DNA of 64,000 nucleotides from Staphylococcus simulans. GTDB taxonomy: Bacteria > Bacillota > Bacilli > Staphylococcales > Staphylococcaceae. Location: positions 434,001 through 498,000 of the forward strand of contig NZ_MRZJ01000001.1 of assembly GCF_002994445.1 (NCBI RefSeq). The letters are read 5' to 3'. Positions within the stretch are counted from its first letter, which is position 1; each line of letters starts with the position of its first letter. Made by a program: the position numbers and the translations under genes. Below the pieces are notes generated by a model that saw only the letters and a list, made by a program, of their open reading frames with translations, did no database searches and was not told where the DNA came from. Below are positions 50,621-60,080 of this stretch, one piece after another.

Positions 50621-51214
50621 TTAACTGCTGATTGTGATTTCATTTAAATAACCATTGTGGTCAAAGAATGCGGTATAAGACCCTGCTTGTGTCGCATATT
50701 TAACATATGTTCCATCGCCATTACCTAATTTCCCTTCATTTAGAATCGTATTGGATTGATGTGCTTGTTTAAACACTGCTTTTGTTACACTGTTGGGTTT
50801 AGAGAAAAATGTGAGCTGTACCACTTGATTATTCGCATTAAACTGTACTGAAGTATCATATACACGTTTAGAATAAGCAAATTCATTCACAGCATTAGGA
50901 TTTACTTTGTAGCCATCAATTGTGACATTGTCGTATTTTAAAGCACGGACAAAATTATAATCTTGTGTAAATGAAGCATCATATGTTGTATAGCCATTAA
51001 AATTGTACCAAGGTGTCACACTGCTCAATTGAGTCGTATCAGCTTTACGATTAGCATATAAAGTACCCGTACCGCCTTCACCATGTCCCCATTTTTGAGT
51101 TTGCTCTGCTGCTTGTGTATCTGTATTATTCGTCGTGACATGTGTTGCCGAAGTTCCTAAGACAAGTGTCGATATAACAAGCGTTGCAATACTTAACTTA
51201 CTTGTTCTAAGCAT
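50621..51214 (-). CDS. Secreted IsaB-like protein
   Basis: 197-aa exported protein. The signal peptide is at ~1-35 (KLSIATLVISTLVLGTSA, probable cleavage near TQAAEQ). The mature part has a Gly/Thr-rich stretch, then TPWYNFNGYTTYD and RALKYDNVTIDGYKVN, which resemble the TPYYTYNGY...AIKYDN region of staphylococcal IsaB, an extracellular nucleic-acid-binding immunodominant antigen. The C-terminus YTAFFDHNGYLNEITI also fits. It is a member of the family rather than the orthologue. Monocistronic. Confidence 0.75.
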   Translation of the reverse strand: MLRTSKLSIATLVISTLVLGTSATHVTTNNTDTQAAEQTQKWGHGEGGTGTLYANRKADTTQLSSVTPWYNFNGYTTYDASFTQDYNFVRALKYDNVTIDGYKVNPNAVNEFAYSKRVYDTSVQFNANNQVVQLTFFSKPNSVTKAVFKQAHQSNTILNEGKLGNGDGTYVKYATQAGSYTAFFDHNGYLNEITISS

Positions 51215-51322
51215 AATACATCACTCCTTATAATATAGTCGCATCTCAAAGATAATGTAAATGTACACTTTTAGTATATACATATTTATAAAATTCCGCA
51301 AAACATATCATTGAAAAATTGC

Positions 51323-51361
51323 AAAAAAAAGAACACATTTCACTCAAGAAATGTGTACCTT
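51323..51361 (-). terminator. Terminator after rpsN
   Basis: Minus-strand hairpin with arms GGTACACATTTCTTGA and TGAAATGTGTTC, then T8. Confidence 0.8.
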
Positions 51362-51388
51362 AAATGTTATCGTCGTTAAATTATCGAA

Positions 51389-51658
51389 TTACCAGCTTGC
51401 TTTTCTTACGCCTGGAATTTGACCTTTATGTGCATGGTCTCTGAAAGCAATACGTGACATTTCGAATTTTCTCATTACACCACGTGGTCTTCCAGTAACT
51501 TTACATCTGCGAGTTAAACGAGTTGGTGATGAATCTCTTGGTAATTTTCTTAATGCTTCGTAGTCACCTTTAGCTTTTAACTCTTGACGTTTAGCGTAAT
51601 ATTTAGCAACGAGTTCTTCTCGTTTTTGTTCTTTAACAACTTTAGATTTTTTTGCCAT
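51389..51658 (-). CDS. rpsN: Ribosomal protein S14, zinc-independent paralogue
   Basis: 89-aa S14. The zinc-binding housekeeping form in Firmicutes is ~61 aa with CxxC...CxxC. This one has a single Cys ([11 protein letters not shown]) and the longer N-terminus of the zinc-free type. The C-terminal [20 protein letters not shown] is the S14 signature. It should replace the zinc form when zinc is scarce, freeing zinc. A perfect Zur palindrome lies 36-54 nt upstream of the start, and the SD AGGCAGGAAC precedes the ATG. Confidence 0.94.
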   Translation of the reverse strand: MAKKSKVVKEQKREELVAKYYAKRQELKAKGDYEALRKLPRDSSPTRLTRRCKVTGRPRGVMRKFEMSRIAFRDHAHKGQIPGVRKASW

Positions 51659-51693
51659 TAAAGTTCCTGCCTTTCTTTATAGTAATAGTTCAT

Positions 51694-51712
51694 AATCGTA
51701 ATTATTACGATT
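51694..51712. promoter_or_regulatory. Zur box
   Basis: AATCGTAATTATTACGATT is a perfect 9-1-9 palindrome that matches the Gram-positive Zur operator. It is placed to repress rpsN when zinc is sufficient. Confidence 0.88.
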
Positions 51713-51916
51713 TATATCATAACACAAATTGGAGCTTTATCAATACTTTTTGCTCATTTTTTAAGCAAAGTTATTTACTAATCGGAAGTTTTTCTATAAA
51801 ATAGAATACATTGAGCTTATGTTGCTTATTTTTAAACAATCTTGCACGAAATGCATGATTATGGTAAATTTAAGTGCGTAAGTATTGCTAATAACTTAAT
51901 AGAAAGGGTGTCTACA

Positions 51917-52066
51917 TTGCGCGTAAACGTAACTTTAGCTTGCACAGAATGCGGCGATCGTAATTATATTACTACTAAAAACAAACGTAACAATCCTGAA
52001 CGTATCGAAATGAAAAAATACTGCCCAAGATTGAACAAATATACATTACACCGCGAAACTAAATAA
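51917..52066 (+). CDS. rpmG: Ribosomal protein L33
   Basis: 49-aa L33 starting with TTG at 51917 behind [27 protein letters not shown], then [27 protein letters not shown] in two parts. The first zinc knuckle is intact (CTEC), but the second has only one Cys (KKYCPRLNK), so zinc binding may be incomplete. It is divergent from rpsN; the Zur box is ~205 nt upstream and closer to rpsN. A terminator follows. Confidence 0.92.
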
Positions 52067-52083
52067 TGTATTGAAACTATGAT

Positions 52084-52124
52084 AGTGAACTTGCCTATTT
52101 TCAAGGTAACGTTCACTTTTTTTA
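52084..52124 (+). terminator. Terminator after rpmG
   Basis: Hairpin with arms AGTGAACTTGCC and GGTAACGTTCACT, then T7. Confidence 0.75.
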
Positions 52125-52328
52125 TTGAATGTTTCCAATATACACCTCACACTTATATTTGTCTATGGTACAAAAGCTAAGTATTTACCCCATTTCTAAT
52201 AATGAGTTCATATTTTCTGAATTTTTTAAAAATATTCGCTTTAAAGTGCTAAATTCCATTGATTAGTTGTCAGAAAACTATTAGAATAGAGTACATATAT
52301 TTTAATTTAAAGATTAGAGGTAACGCAT

Positions 52329-53786
52329 ATGGATGAAAACAAAATGAATCGAGGACTCAGTTCTCGCCATATATCAATGATTGCAATCGGGGGTGCAATC
52401 GGTACAGGTCTCTTTATCGCAATGGGCGGTGTCATTTCCCAAGCAGGACCTGGCGGTGCGATTGCAGCGTATTTAATCATTGGTGTTATGTTATATTTCT
52501 TAATGTCATCAGTCGGAGAACTTGCAACCTTTTACCCTGTATCTGGTTCCTTCAGTTCCTATTCAACGCGATTCGTTGACCCTTCTCTTGGCTTTACAGT
52601 CGGTTGGTTATACTGGATCATGTGGACACTTGTTACAAGCGTAGATGTCATTATCGCATCAAACGTATTATACTATTGGGACACATTCAAGTTCTTCTCT
52701 CCACTTACTTGGAGTTTAATATTTATTACATTCTTACTATTATTGAATATCTTTACAGTAAGAGCCTTCGGTGAAGCGGAATTCTGGTTGGCAGCGATTA
52801 AAGTCGTTACGATTATCGTTTTCATCGTTGTAGGTATATTAACTATTTTCGGTATTCTTGGCGGCCATACGTATGGTTTCAAAAACTTCACAATCGGTGA
52901 AGCACCATTTGTAGGCGGTATTGCTGGATTCTTAAGCGTTCTGTTGATAGCCGGATTCTCCGTCGGAGGAACGGAAATTGTCGCAGTCACAGCCGGTGAA
53001 TCAGATGATCCTAAAAAATCAATGCCAAGCGCAATTAAATCTGTATTCTGGAGAATTTTATTATTCTACGTACTATCAATCGCGGTTATTTCAGCAATTT
53101 TACCTTATAATGAACCGTTATTACTTAACAAAAGCGAATCTGTTACACAAAGTCCATTTACGATAGTGTTTGACAGAGTCGGCATCGCTTTTGCGGCATC
53201 TGTAATCAATGCGGTTATTTTAACGTCATTATTATCAGCCGCAAACTCTGGTATCTATTCAACAAGCCGTATGCTGTTCTCACTCAGCACAGACAGACAA
53301 GCACCGAAGTTCTTAAGCTATTTGCACGGTAAAACAAAATTGCCTATGGCTGCGATCTTGACGAACTTTATTCTAGTAGTCGCAGTTATTATTTTAGCGA
53401 ACTTCCATCCTAATGCTATCTTTGCATTACTAGGTATTATCGGACAACTTGTTATTTTCGTATGGGCAGCCGCAATCTTTTCTCAAATTCGATTGCGCAG
53501 CGGTTTAAAAGCACAAGGCATAGATGTCAATGGACGGTTGCCGTATAAATCACCGTTGTATCCGTTTGGACCTATTTTAGTTTTATCAATACTTGTTTTC
53601 TTATTAGTCGGCGGATCATTCGACAACATCGTTCATTTGAAAGTCGGAGGATTAATAAAAGACTTCGCACCAATTGTCGTACTCTTTATTATTTTCATTG
53701 TGCATAAAATCGTTAAGAAAACAAAACCTGTTAAATTAAAAGAAATGGATGTAAGAAGTTTCGAAGAATTTAATAAAGTAAAATAA
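52329..53786 (+). CDS. AAT-family amino acid permease
   Basis: 485-aa APC superfamily transporter with 12 predicted helices. Signatures: RHISMIAIGGAIGTGLFIA (substrate-binding TM1), SQAGPGGAIAAYLIIG, GELATFYPVSGSF, and VGGTEIVAVTAGESDDPKKS (TM6 to loop). The start follows AGAGGTAACGC. The remembered S. aureus counterpart at this locus is annotated as a lysine- or GABA-type permease. Specificity cannot be fixed here. No lysine riboswitch or T-box was found in the 262 nt upstream. Confidence 0.88.
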   Translation: MDENKMNRGLSSRHISMIAIGGAIGTGLFIAMGGVISQAGPGGAIAAYLIIGVMLYFLMSSVGELATFYPVSGSFSSYSTRFVDPSLGFTVGWLYWIMWTLVTSVDVIIASNVLYYWDTFKFFSPLTWSLIFITFLLLLNIFTVRAFGEAEFWLAAIKVVTIIVFIVVGILTIFGILGGHTYGFKNFTIGEAPFVGGIAGFLSVLLIAGFSVGGTEIVAVTAGESDDPKKSMPSAIKSVFWRILLFYVLSIAVISAILPYNEPLLLNKSESVTQSPFTIVFDRVGIAFAASVINAVILTSLLSAANSGIYSTSRMLFSLSTDRQAPKFLSYLHGKTKLPMAAILTNFILVVAVIILANFHPNAIFALLGIIGQLVIFVWAAAIFSQIRLRSGLKAQGIDVNGRLPYKSPLYPFGPILVLSILVFLLVGGSFDNIVHLKVGGLIKDFAPIVVLFIIFIVHKIVKKTKPVKLKEMDVRSFEEFNKVK

Positions 53787-53799
53787 TACTTTCACACTG

Positions 53800-53830
53800 A
53801 CAGATTGGCTTTTGCCAATCTGTTTTTTTT
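53800..53830 (+). terminator. Terminator after the permease gene
   Basis: Hairpin with arms CAGATTGGC and GCCAATCTG, then T8. Confidence 0.8.
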
Positions 53831-53920
53831 ATTCATTCATCTCTCTTTAAAGATTTTACCGACTATAGATATGTAGTATAATAAGAGTAATAAGAAGATC
53901 AGAAATTGAGGTGTTGCAAC

Positions 53921-54235
53921 TTGGTAGGACAAACAAATTTATTTGACGATGTATTAAAAGAAGATGAACGTTTTGTCATCGTAGTTCAATCTCTTGAAGA
54001 AAAACATGGGAGACTCGTTAAACGTACTTTAAGAGAATATCCAAGCTTAGAGCATGATCAAATGGTACCTCTGTTTGAACACTTAAAAGACGTCTATCTG
54101 AGCGAACCATTTGAAACTGGGCAATCTGCCTTTATCATCACAGTCTATACTAACCTAGACTACTCTGCCGACAATATTTATGCATTGGTTAAACGCAACC
54201 ACGGCATGCATGAATGGACACACACAGCAAAATAA
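53921..54235 (+). CDS. Conserved staphylococcal protein of unknown function
   Basis: 104 aa, starting with TTG at 53921, 7 nt after GAGGTG. The earlier in-frame TTG at 53906 is upstream of that SD and is rejected. The sequence (FVIVVQSLEEKHGRLVKRTL, QSAFIITVYTNLDYSADNIY, KRNHGMHEWTH) looks soluble and alpha/beta. No cysteine, signal or membrane segment. I do not recognise a domain. It lies between a permease gene and a convergent HAD phosphatase gene, in its own transcription unit. Confidence 0.75.
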   Translation: MVGQTNLFDDVLKEDERFVIVVQSLEEKHGRLVKRTLREYPSLEHDQMVPLFEHLKDVYLSEPFETGQSAFIITVYTNLDYSADNIYALVKRNHGMHEWTHTAK

Positions 54236-54245
54236 ACGCACGTAA

Positions 54246-54289
54246 ATAAAGGATACTATCTGCCGCTTGCATGATAGTATCCTTTATTT
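54246..54289. terminator. Bidirectional terminator
   Basis: Hairpin with arms AAAGGATACTATC and GATAGTATCCTTT between convergent genes. Confidence 0.8.
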
Positions 54290-54292
54290 CAT

Positions 54293-55108
54293 TTATAGTA
54301 ATTCTTTTAGCGCATGGACAATACCGTCTGAATTATTGTCTAACGTCACAAAATCAGCAATTTCTTTTAATTCATCTCTTGCATTACCCATCGCAACAGC
54401 ACAACCCGCTTCTTTCAGCATAGAATAATCATTCATACTGTCGCCGAACGCAATTGTTTTCGAAATTGGAATTCCTTCTTTTTCGCATAACGCATGCAAT
54501 GCATTGCCTTTAGAAACACCATGCGGAATAAATTCGATAAAGAATGGTTTACTAGTTGTTACATCAATTTTCGAACTGAATGAATCGCCTAACTCACTCA
54601 TAATTTCATTTACATGCGGTACATAATCTACACCCAGCACTTTAGCTACAGGGTTTTGAATGAAGTCTTTCAAATCCTCTACTTTGTGCATCGGCAATCC
54701 TGTCAACTCGGATTCAATATTCATGTATTCATGTGTGCCGTCATAAATAATATGGCCATCATGGTAAGTTAAAGCAAAGATGTTTTGTGCTCTGCAAAAA
54801 TCAATGATTTTATCAAAATCTGCTTTAGATACACTGGTTTCATCTTCTAGTTCTCCATCTTGTACACGTGTCGTACGGCTGCCGTTAAAACTGATGACAT
54901 AGCTTTCATGTTCATTCAGCTTTAAATCTCTCGCAATCGGAAGCATACCTTCTGTAGGACGCCCTGATGCTAATACAACACGGTAGCCTTGTTCTTGCAA
55001 TTGAATTAAATAGTCTGCTGTGATCGGACTGACTTCATTCTCAGAATTGAGTAAAGTATCATCCATATCCATTACAATCATTTCATATTTACGCATTTGA
55101 TGTTTCAT
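54293..55108 (-). CDS. Cof-type HAD-IIB phosphatase
   Basis: Haloacid dehalogenase hydrolase with the nucleophile motif VMDMDDTLLN near residue 15, motif II ASGRPTEG, motif III Lys in SKGNALHAL, and motif IV FGDSMNDYSML. The C2B cap between ~90 and 190 marks it as Cof type, which dephosphorylates sugar phosphates or flavin precursors. Start uncertain: ATG 55108 is 1 nt from AAAGGAG and ATG 55096 is 13 nt away (267 aa). It is followed upstream by thrB on the same strand with a 44-nt gap, so it may end the hom-thrCB operon. Confidence 0.88.
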   Translation of the reverse strand: MKHQMRKYEMIVMDMDDTLLNSENEVSPITADYLIQLQEQGYRVVLASGRPTEGMLPIARDLKLNEHESYVISFNGSRTTRVQDGELEDETSVSKADFDKIIDFCRAQNIFALTYHDGHIIYDGTHEYMNIESELTGLPMHKVEDLKDFIQNPVAKVLGVDYVPHVNEIMSELGDSFSSKIDVTTSKPFFIEFIPHGVSKGNALHALCEKEGIPISKTIAFGDSMNDYSMLKEAGCAVAMGNARDELKEIADFVTLDNNSDGIVHALKELL

Positions 55109-55152
55109 GCTCCTTTCAAGCTATTCCCATCAAATTATACATTACTTTGCCA

Positions 55153-56067
55153 TTATTCATAGACTTTTTCAACTATAATACCGCTTTTATTTACTGAAAT
55201 TAATTCCGATTCGCAATCTGGCAGTTCTTTATTTAAACATCTTACTAATTTACCGCTTTTAGACGGATCAATCAGCGTTAAAATTGTCGGACCTGCCCCG
55301 CTGATAACTGTCGCATAAGAATGATATTCTCTGCCGACAGCTTTCACATGTTTGAATTCTGGAATTAATTCTTGGCGATAAGGTTCATGGAACCCATCCA
55401 TTTCCATCAGCATACCGGCTAATTGATAATCATGCTGCATCAAAGCACTCAACATCGTGTTGCTGATAGCACTGTACTGCACTGCTTGAGAATGTTCAAA
55501 TGTTTTCGGCAGCACTTGTCTTGAATCATGTGTTTTCAATTCATATTTTGGAATCGTAATAACTAAATTGACATATGGGGGCTCAATCGACGAAATAAAT
55601 GTTTGTTTCGTGTCATGGTTATAAAACCCTGCAATCATACCTCCATAGATTACCGGCGCTACGTTATCTGGATGTCCTTCTATTTCTGTTGCCGCTTCAA
55701 CCATCTCAAACTCTGACAGTTGCAGATGTCCGAAGAAATCTGCTAAATAAATTCCTGCTACTAAAGCAGAAGCCGAGGACCCAAGTCCTCGAGCTAATGG
55801 TATTTCACTGCGCATTGTTACGCTTAACGGCGGAACGTGCACATCAAACTTTTTTTCTAAAAACTGAACGACCTGATAGATTAAGTGGTTGCGATCTGTA
55901 GGCAAACCATTTAAATTATCGCCTTTATGATGAAAATGCCATTCATCATCATCGCTCAGCTTAGCATCTACATACAAAAATTTATTTAATGCCAGACCAA
56001 TCGAATCAAAACCTACGCCTAAGTTGGCAGTAGAAGCGGGAACTTTAAGTTTTAAACTTTCTCCCAT
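55153..56067 (-). CDS. thrB: Homoserine kinase
   Basis: GHMP-family kinase making O-phosphohomoserine for ThrC. The ATP-binding [16 protein letters not shown] is near residue 90, the N-terminal motif 1 is [19 protein letters not shown], and the C-terminal motif is [12 protein letters not shown]. 304 aa. Its ATG shares one base with the thrC stop (TAATG), so it is translationally coupled. Last enzyme gene of the threonine operon. Confidence 0.96.
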   Translation of the reverse strand: MGESLKLKVPASTANLGVGFDSIGLALNKFLYVDAKLSDDDEWHFHHKGDNLNGLPTDRNHLIYQVVQFLEKKFDVHVPPLSVTMRSEIPLARGLGSSASALVAGIYLADFFGHLQLSEFEMVEAATEIEGHPDNVAPVIYGGMIAGFYNHDTKQTFISSIEPPYVNLVITIPKYELKTHDSRQVLPKTFEHSQAVQYSAISNTMLSALMQHDYQLAGMLMEMDGFHEPYRQELIPEFKHVKAVGREYHSYATVISGAGPTILTLIDPSKSGKLVRCLNKELPDCESELISVNKSGIIVEKVYE

Positions 56068-57134
56068 TAATGCATTGCTCCTTTGATGTATTTAATAATG
56101 CTTTCTTTATCATTTGGTAATGATTGAATTGGATTATCTAATAATGAAATTGCTGTATCAGGGTCTTTTAATCCATTACCTGTTAAGACAGCAGTAACTG
56201 TAATGCCTTGCGGTAATTTTCCTGCTCTGTGCAGCTTGATTAAGCCGGCAATTGAAGCATTACTTGCAGGTTCAGCGAATACTCCTTCTTTAGAAGCTAA
56301 TAATTGATAAGCTTCTAAAATTTCTTCATCTGTCACACTATCGATTAAACCGTCTGATTCTTTTAATGCAGTCACAGCTTTATCCCAACTTGCAGGGTTG
56401 CCGATACGAATTGCAGTCGCAACGGTTTCAGGGTTTTTGATGACTTTATTTTGAACAATCGGTGATGCCCCTTCAGCTTGGAAGCCGAATAATTTAGGCA
56501 ATCCTGTTTGACGTTTGTCGTTGAATTCTTTAAAACCTTTCCAATAAGCTGTAATGTTACCGGCATTTCCTACTGGAATTGCTAATACGTCCGGTGCTTT
56601 ACCGCCTAATTGATCGACTACTTCGAATGCACCTGTTTTTTGACCTTCAATTCGATATGGATTGATTGAGTTGACTAACTCGATATCGCCGCCTTCTCTG
56701 GCAACTTCTTTTACAATTTCAAGTGCTTCGTCGAAGTTGCCTTCAATAGAAACAATTTCCGCACCGTACATTACTGCTTGAGACAATTTGCCTAAAGCAA
56801 TTTTACCTTCAGGAATCACGACGATTGCTTTTAAGCCAGAACGTGCAGCATAGGCTGCAGCTGCAGCTGAAGTATTTCCTGTAGAAGCACAAATTACTAC
56901 TTTTTTACCTTCTTCTTTAGCTTTAGTAACTGCCATTACCATACCGCGGTCTTTGAATGAACCTGTAGGATTGGCACCTTCGAATTTAACAAATAAATTA
57001 ATACCTAACATTTCTGATAATGTGTCGCAATGAATCAACGGCGTATGGCCTTCATTTAAAGTTACATTCGGTGTATTTTCATTGACTGGGAGATATTCTT
57101 TATACTCTTGTACTAAACCTTGCCATCTTTTCAT
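56067..57134 (-). CDS. thrC: Threonine synthase
   Basis: PLP enzyme converting O-phosphohomoserine to threonine. The PLP lysine is in [14 protein letters not shown] near residue 59. [19 protein letters not shown] and the glycine loop PVGNAGNI bind substrate and phosphate. 355 aa, the short class II form found in Gram-positives. It starts 6 nt after the hom stop and overlaps thrB by one base. Confidence 0.96.
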   Translation of the reverse strand: MKRWQGLVQEYKEYLPVNENTPNVTLNEGHTPLIHCDTLSEMLGINLFVKFEGANPTGSFKDRGMVMAVTKAKEEGKKVVICASTGNTSAAAAAYAARSGLKAIVVIPEGKIALGKLSQAVMYGAEIVSIEGNFDEALEIVKEVAREGGDIELVNSINPYRIEGQKTGAFEVVDQLGGKAPDVLAIPVGNAGNITAYWKGFKEFNDKRQTGLPKLFGFQAEGASPIVQNKVIKNPETVATAIRIGNPASWDKAVTALKESDGLIDSVTDEEILEAYQLLASKEGVFAEPASNASIAGLIKLHRAGKLPQGITVTAVLTGNGLKDPDTAISLLDNPIQSLPNDKESIIKYIKGAMH

Positions 57135-57140
57135 ATTTAA

Positions 57141-58421
57141 TTAAACCCCTTCTACTGGATAAACTTTTTCTACTGGATATTTGCCTTGTGCTAGTATTTG
57201 TTCAACAGGCACATCTGTACCTTTTACGACTACAGCGGCTGTGTCGCCGTTTCTTTCAATAACATTGAGTGATTTGTGAAGCGGAAGCTGTGCTTTTACT
57301 TCTTCTTCAACGCGTTTAACCGGTGCACCGTTTGTTTTTAATACGATATAGTAATTGCTTTTTTCTTTTAATTTTGTCGGTTCATCAGCATCAATCATTT
57401 CTTTCGCATGTTCTGTTTTCAATTCAAAATGCGGCGGCAATGTGTGCAGATTAGATTCAAATTGAAGTGAAACGTTCAATAAGTCGCTGACTACAGCACT
57501 GCCGGTAGCTAAGCTCCCTGCACCTTTACCATAGAACATTGTTTCTCCTACTGAATCCCCAATGACGTAAATTGCATTGTATTCATTTTCTACAGAAGCC
57601 AACTGATGGGCTTCATCAATTAATGTCGGTGCAACAGATGTTTCGATAACTCCGTTTTCGAAAGTACCTTTACCGATTAATTTGATTTTATAGCCTAACG
57701 CTTTAGCAGCATTAATGTCATCTACAGATACTTCTGAAATACCTGTCAATTTCACATCTTTTAAGTTGATGACTCTGTTAAATGATAAGTAAGTAACGAT
57801 GACAACTTTACGTGCAGCATCTACGCCTTCCACATCGTCTGTCGGATCTGCTTCTGCAAAACCTAAACGCTGTGCTTCGTCTAATGCTTCTTCAAAGCTT
57901 GCGCCTTCTTGTGTCATCTTTGTCAAAATAAAGTTGGATGTACCATTCAAGATACCCATGAATTTGCTGATATTGTTCGCATTCAATCCGTTGTTGATCG
58001 CATTGACGATAGGAATACCGCCTGCAACACTGGCTTCGAATTTTAATGCTACTTTGTTTTCTTCTGCTAAATCTTCTAATTCACGCAGATGCACTGCTAA
58101 TAAGTCCTTATTTGCAGTAATGACATGCTTGCCCTGCTGCAATGATTGTTTCAACCATTCTACAGTCGGCTCGATTCCGCCCATAACTTCAATCACGATA
58201 TCTACTTCATCGTCATTAAGAATTTCATCAACATCTTCAGTAAGATGGTACTTGCTGATATTTAAAGGACGTTTTTTTGTTTTGTCTCTGACAAGAATAT
58301 GTTTGATCTGAAGATCTTTGTGAATCGTATCCTTTATCTGTTGATGATTCTCTTCGATAATTTTAACTACTCCTGAGCCCACTGTTCCCAGACCGAGCAA
58401 AGCGATGTTTAACTTCTTCAT
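57141..58421 (-). CDS. hom: Homoserine dehydrogenase
   Basis: Reduces aspartate semialdehyde to homoserine, the branch point to threonine and methionine. Rossmann motif LLGLGTVGSGVVKI at the N-terminus, EVMGGIEP, the catalytic-core segment KFEASVAGGIPI and GILNGTSNFIL. A C-terminal ACT domain from ~residue 345 (SNYYIVLKTNG) suggests threonine feedback. 426 aa. First gene of hom-thrC-thrB, with the SD GGAGG. No T-box was seen in its leader. Confidence 0.96.
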   Translation of the reverse strand: MKKLNIALLGLGTVGSGVVKIIEENHQQIKDTIHKDLQIKHILVRDKTKKRPLNISKYHLTEDVDEILNDDEVDIVIEVMGGIEPTVEWLKQSLQQGKHVITANKDLLAVHLRELEDLAEENKVALKFEASVAGGIPIVNAINNGLNANNISKFMGILNGTSNFILTKMTQEGASFEEALDEAQRLGFAEADPTDDVEGVDAARKVVIVTYLSFNRVINLKDVKLTGISEVSVDDINAAKALGYKIKLIGKGTFENGVIETSVAPTLIDEAHQLASVENEYNAIYVIGDSVGETMFYGKGAGSLATGSAVVSDLLNVSLQFESNLHTLPPHFELKTEHAKEMIDADEPTKLKEKSNYYIVLKTNGAPVKRVEEEVKAQLPLHKSLNVIERNGDTAAVVVKGTDVPVEQILAQGKYPVEKVYPVEGV

Positions 58422-58490
58422 AAATACATTCCTCCGTTTGTTCGTTCTAAAAAAACACCTGTACTATTGAAAAATACTTGATTATGGTTT

Positions 58491-58519
58491 AGTATAAATT
58501 CATTCATCAAAATTGTAAA
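58491..58519 (-). promoter_or_regulatory. hom-thrC-thrB promoter
   Basis: Minus strand: -35 TTTACA (58519-58514), 17 nt, -10 TATACT (58496-58491). Confidence 0.6.
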
Positions 58520-58613
58520 GTTCAAAAAATTTGGAATATGTTGAAATTTTAGCATTTTTTACCAAAAAAACAAAGCAGTAATCTATTAAGATTTAAAGAA
58601 AGGTTGATTAAAT

Positions 58614-59990
58614 ATGAAAGTAGCTAAATTCGGCGGCAGTTCCGTCGCTTCAGCAAGCCAAATTCAGAAAGTATTAAACATCATCAATAGCGATGACGAG
58701 AGAAAAATAGTCGTTGTTTCCGCTCCTGGTAAAAGACATTCTGAAGATATTAAGACAACAGACTTGTTGCTTAGGCTATATGAAAAAAGCGTAGCAAATT
58801 TAGATTATCAAAATAAAAAGCAAGAAATCATCGAACGTTATGCAGATATCGTACATGACTTAAACATGGATGCTGCAATTCTTGATACATTCGATGCCAT
58901 CCTTGAACAACGCATTGCTGACAACAAAAGCAATCCGCCTCGATTAAAAGATGCACTGCTCTCTTGCGGTGAAGATTTTAACGCCCGATTAATCGCACAA
59001 TACAATAACAGTCAAGGAATCAAAACAACGTATGTTTCTCCGTTAGATGCAGGGATTACTGTGACAAACACACCTCAATTTGCACAAATTTTAGAAGAAT
59101 CTTATGATAAAATTTACAATTTGAGAAAAATCGAAGGTAAAATCATCGTTCCTGGATTCTTCGGTTACTCAAAACAAGGCAATGTCGTGACATTCCCGCG
59201 CGGCGGTTCTGATATCACAGGTGCCATCTTAGCACGTGGTGTGCGCGCCTCTATATATGAAAACTTTACAGATGTTTCCGGTATTTACCGTGCTAACCCG
59301 AACTTGATTAAAAATGCTGAAATTATGCCTGAAGTGACTTATCGCGAAATGCGTGAACTTTCATATGCAGGATTCAGTGTATTCCATGACGAAGCGTTGC
59401 TTCCAGTTCAGCAAGAGCGTATTCCAGTTGTCATCAAGAATACTAACCGTCCAGAAGATCCAGGTACATATATCAGACACGATCGCGAAATCCAGCCAGA
59501 TCATCTGATTTGCGGTATCAGCTGTGATAAAGGCTTCACAGTTATTAATATCCGCAAATATTTAATGAACCGCCAAGTCGGCTTTACACGCAAAGTATTA
59601 TCTGTATTAGAAGACAACAATATTTCATTCGACCACATGCCTTCAGGTATTGATAATGTCAGCATCATTATGCGTACACACCAAATCAGAGGCAAAGAGA
59701 CAAAAGTGCTGAATGAAATCCGCAAACAATGCGATGTAGATGAATTAGGTATCGATAATGATTTAGCTGTCTTAATGGTTGTAGGTTTAGGCATGAATCA
59801 AGTGGTCGGTACAGCTAATATGATTACATCATCTCTTGCGAAGGCTGAAATCAACTTGAAAATGATTAACCAAGGTGCATCTGAAATTTCAATGATGTTC
59901 GGTATCAGTGTTGATGATGCAGACGAAGCAGTACGCGCTGTTTATGAAGGCAGCTGCCAGCATTTAAAAGAAAAACTTCAAATTAAATAA
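58614..59990 (+). CDS. Aspartokinase (ThrD/YclM type)
   Basis: Phosphorylates aspartate, the first step for lysine, threonine and methionine. The kinase domain begins VAKFGGSSVAS (residue 2 onward); PRGGSDITGAILARG and LRASIYEN-type segment (RASIYENFTDVSG) bind ATP and aspartate. Two ACT domains fill the C-terminus (~310-458). 458 aa, similar to B. subtilis YclM rather than the lysC-type alpha/beta enzyme. It is divergent from hom, so it probably serves the threonine branch and is regulated by threonine and/or lysine. The SD is AAAGAAAGG. Confidence 0.93.
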   Translation: MKVAKFGGSSVASASQIQKVLNIINSDDERKIVVVSAPGKRHSEDIKTTDLLLRLYEKSVANLDYQNKKQEIIERYADIVHDLNMDAAILDTFDAILEQRIADNKSNPPRLKDALLSCGEDFNARLIAQYNNSQGIKTTYVSPLDAGITVTNTPQFAQILEESYDKIYNLRKIEGKIIVPGFFGYSKQGNVVTFPRGGSDITGAILARGVRASIYENFTDVSGIYRANPNLIKNAEIMPEVTYREMRELSYAGFSVFHDEALLPVQQERIPVVIKNTNRPEDPGTYIRHDREIQPDHLICGISCDKGFTVINIRKYLMNRQVGFTRKVLSVLEDNNISFDHMPSGIDNVSIIMRTHQIRGKETKVLNEIRKQCDVDELGIDNDLAVLMVVGLGMNQVVGTANMITSSLAKAEINLKMINQGASEISMMFGISVDDADEAVRAVYEGSCQHLKEKLQIK

Positions 59991-60029
59991 TCTGAATACT
60001 AACAATTTTTAGTAAAGATTATTAATTAT

Positions 60030-60070
60030 AAAAATAAGCGTGTTGTCATTTTTGGCAACACGCTTATTTT
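60030..60070. terminator. Bidirectional terminator after aspartokinase
   Basis: Hairpin with arms AAAATAAGCGTGTTG and CAACACGCTTATTTT. Confidence 0.85.
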
Positions 60071-60080
60071 AATGATTATT

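Noticed and set aside
57799..58311. 170-codon open frame on the plus strand
   Set aside because: Antisense to hom, Ser-rich, without SD. It exists because the hom frame is GC-biased at third positions.
58422..58613. Possible T-box or lysine/threonine riboswitch between hom and aspartokinase
   Set aside because: No T-box consensus, no L-box core and no terminator-antiterminator pair found on either strand.
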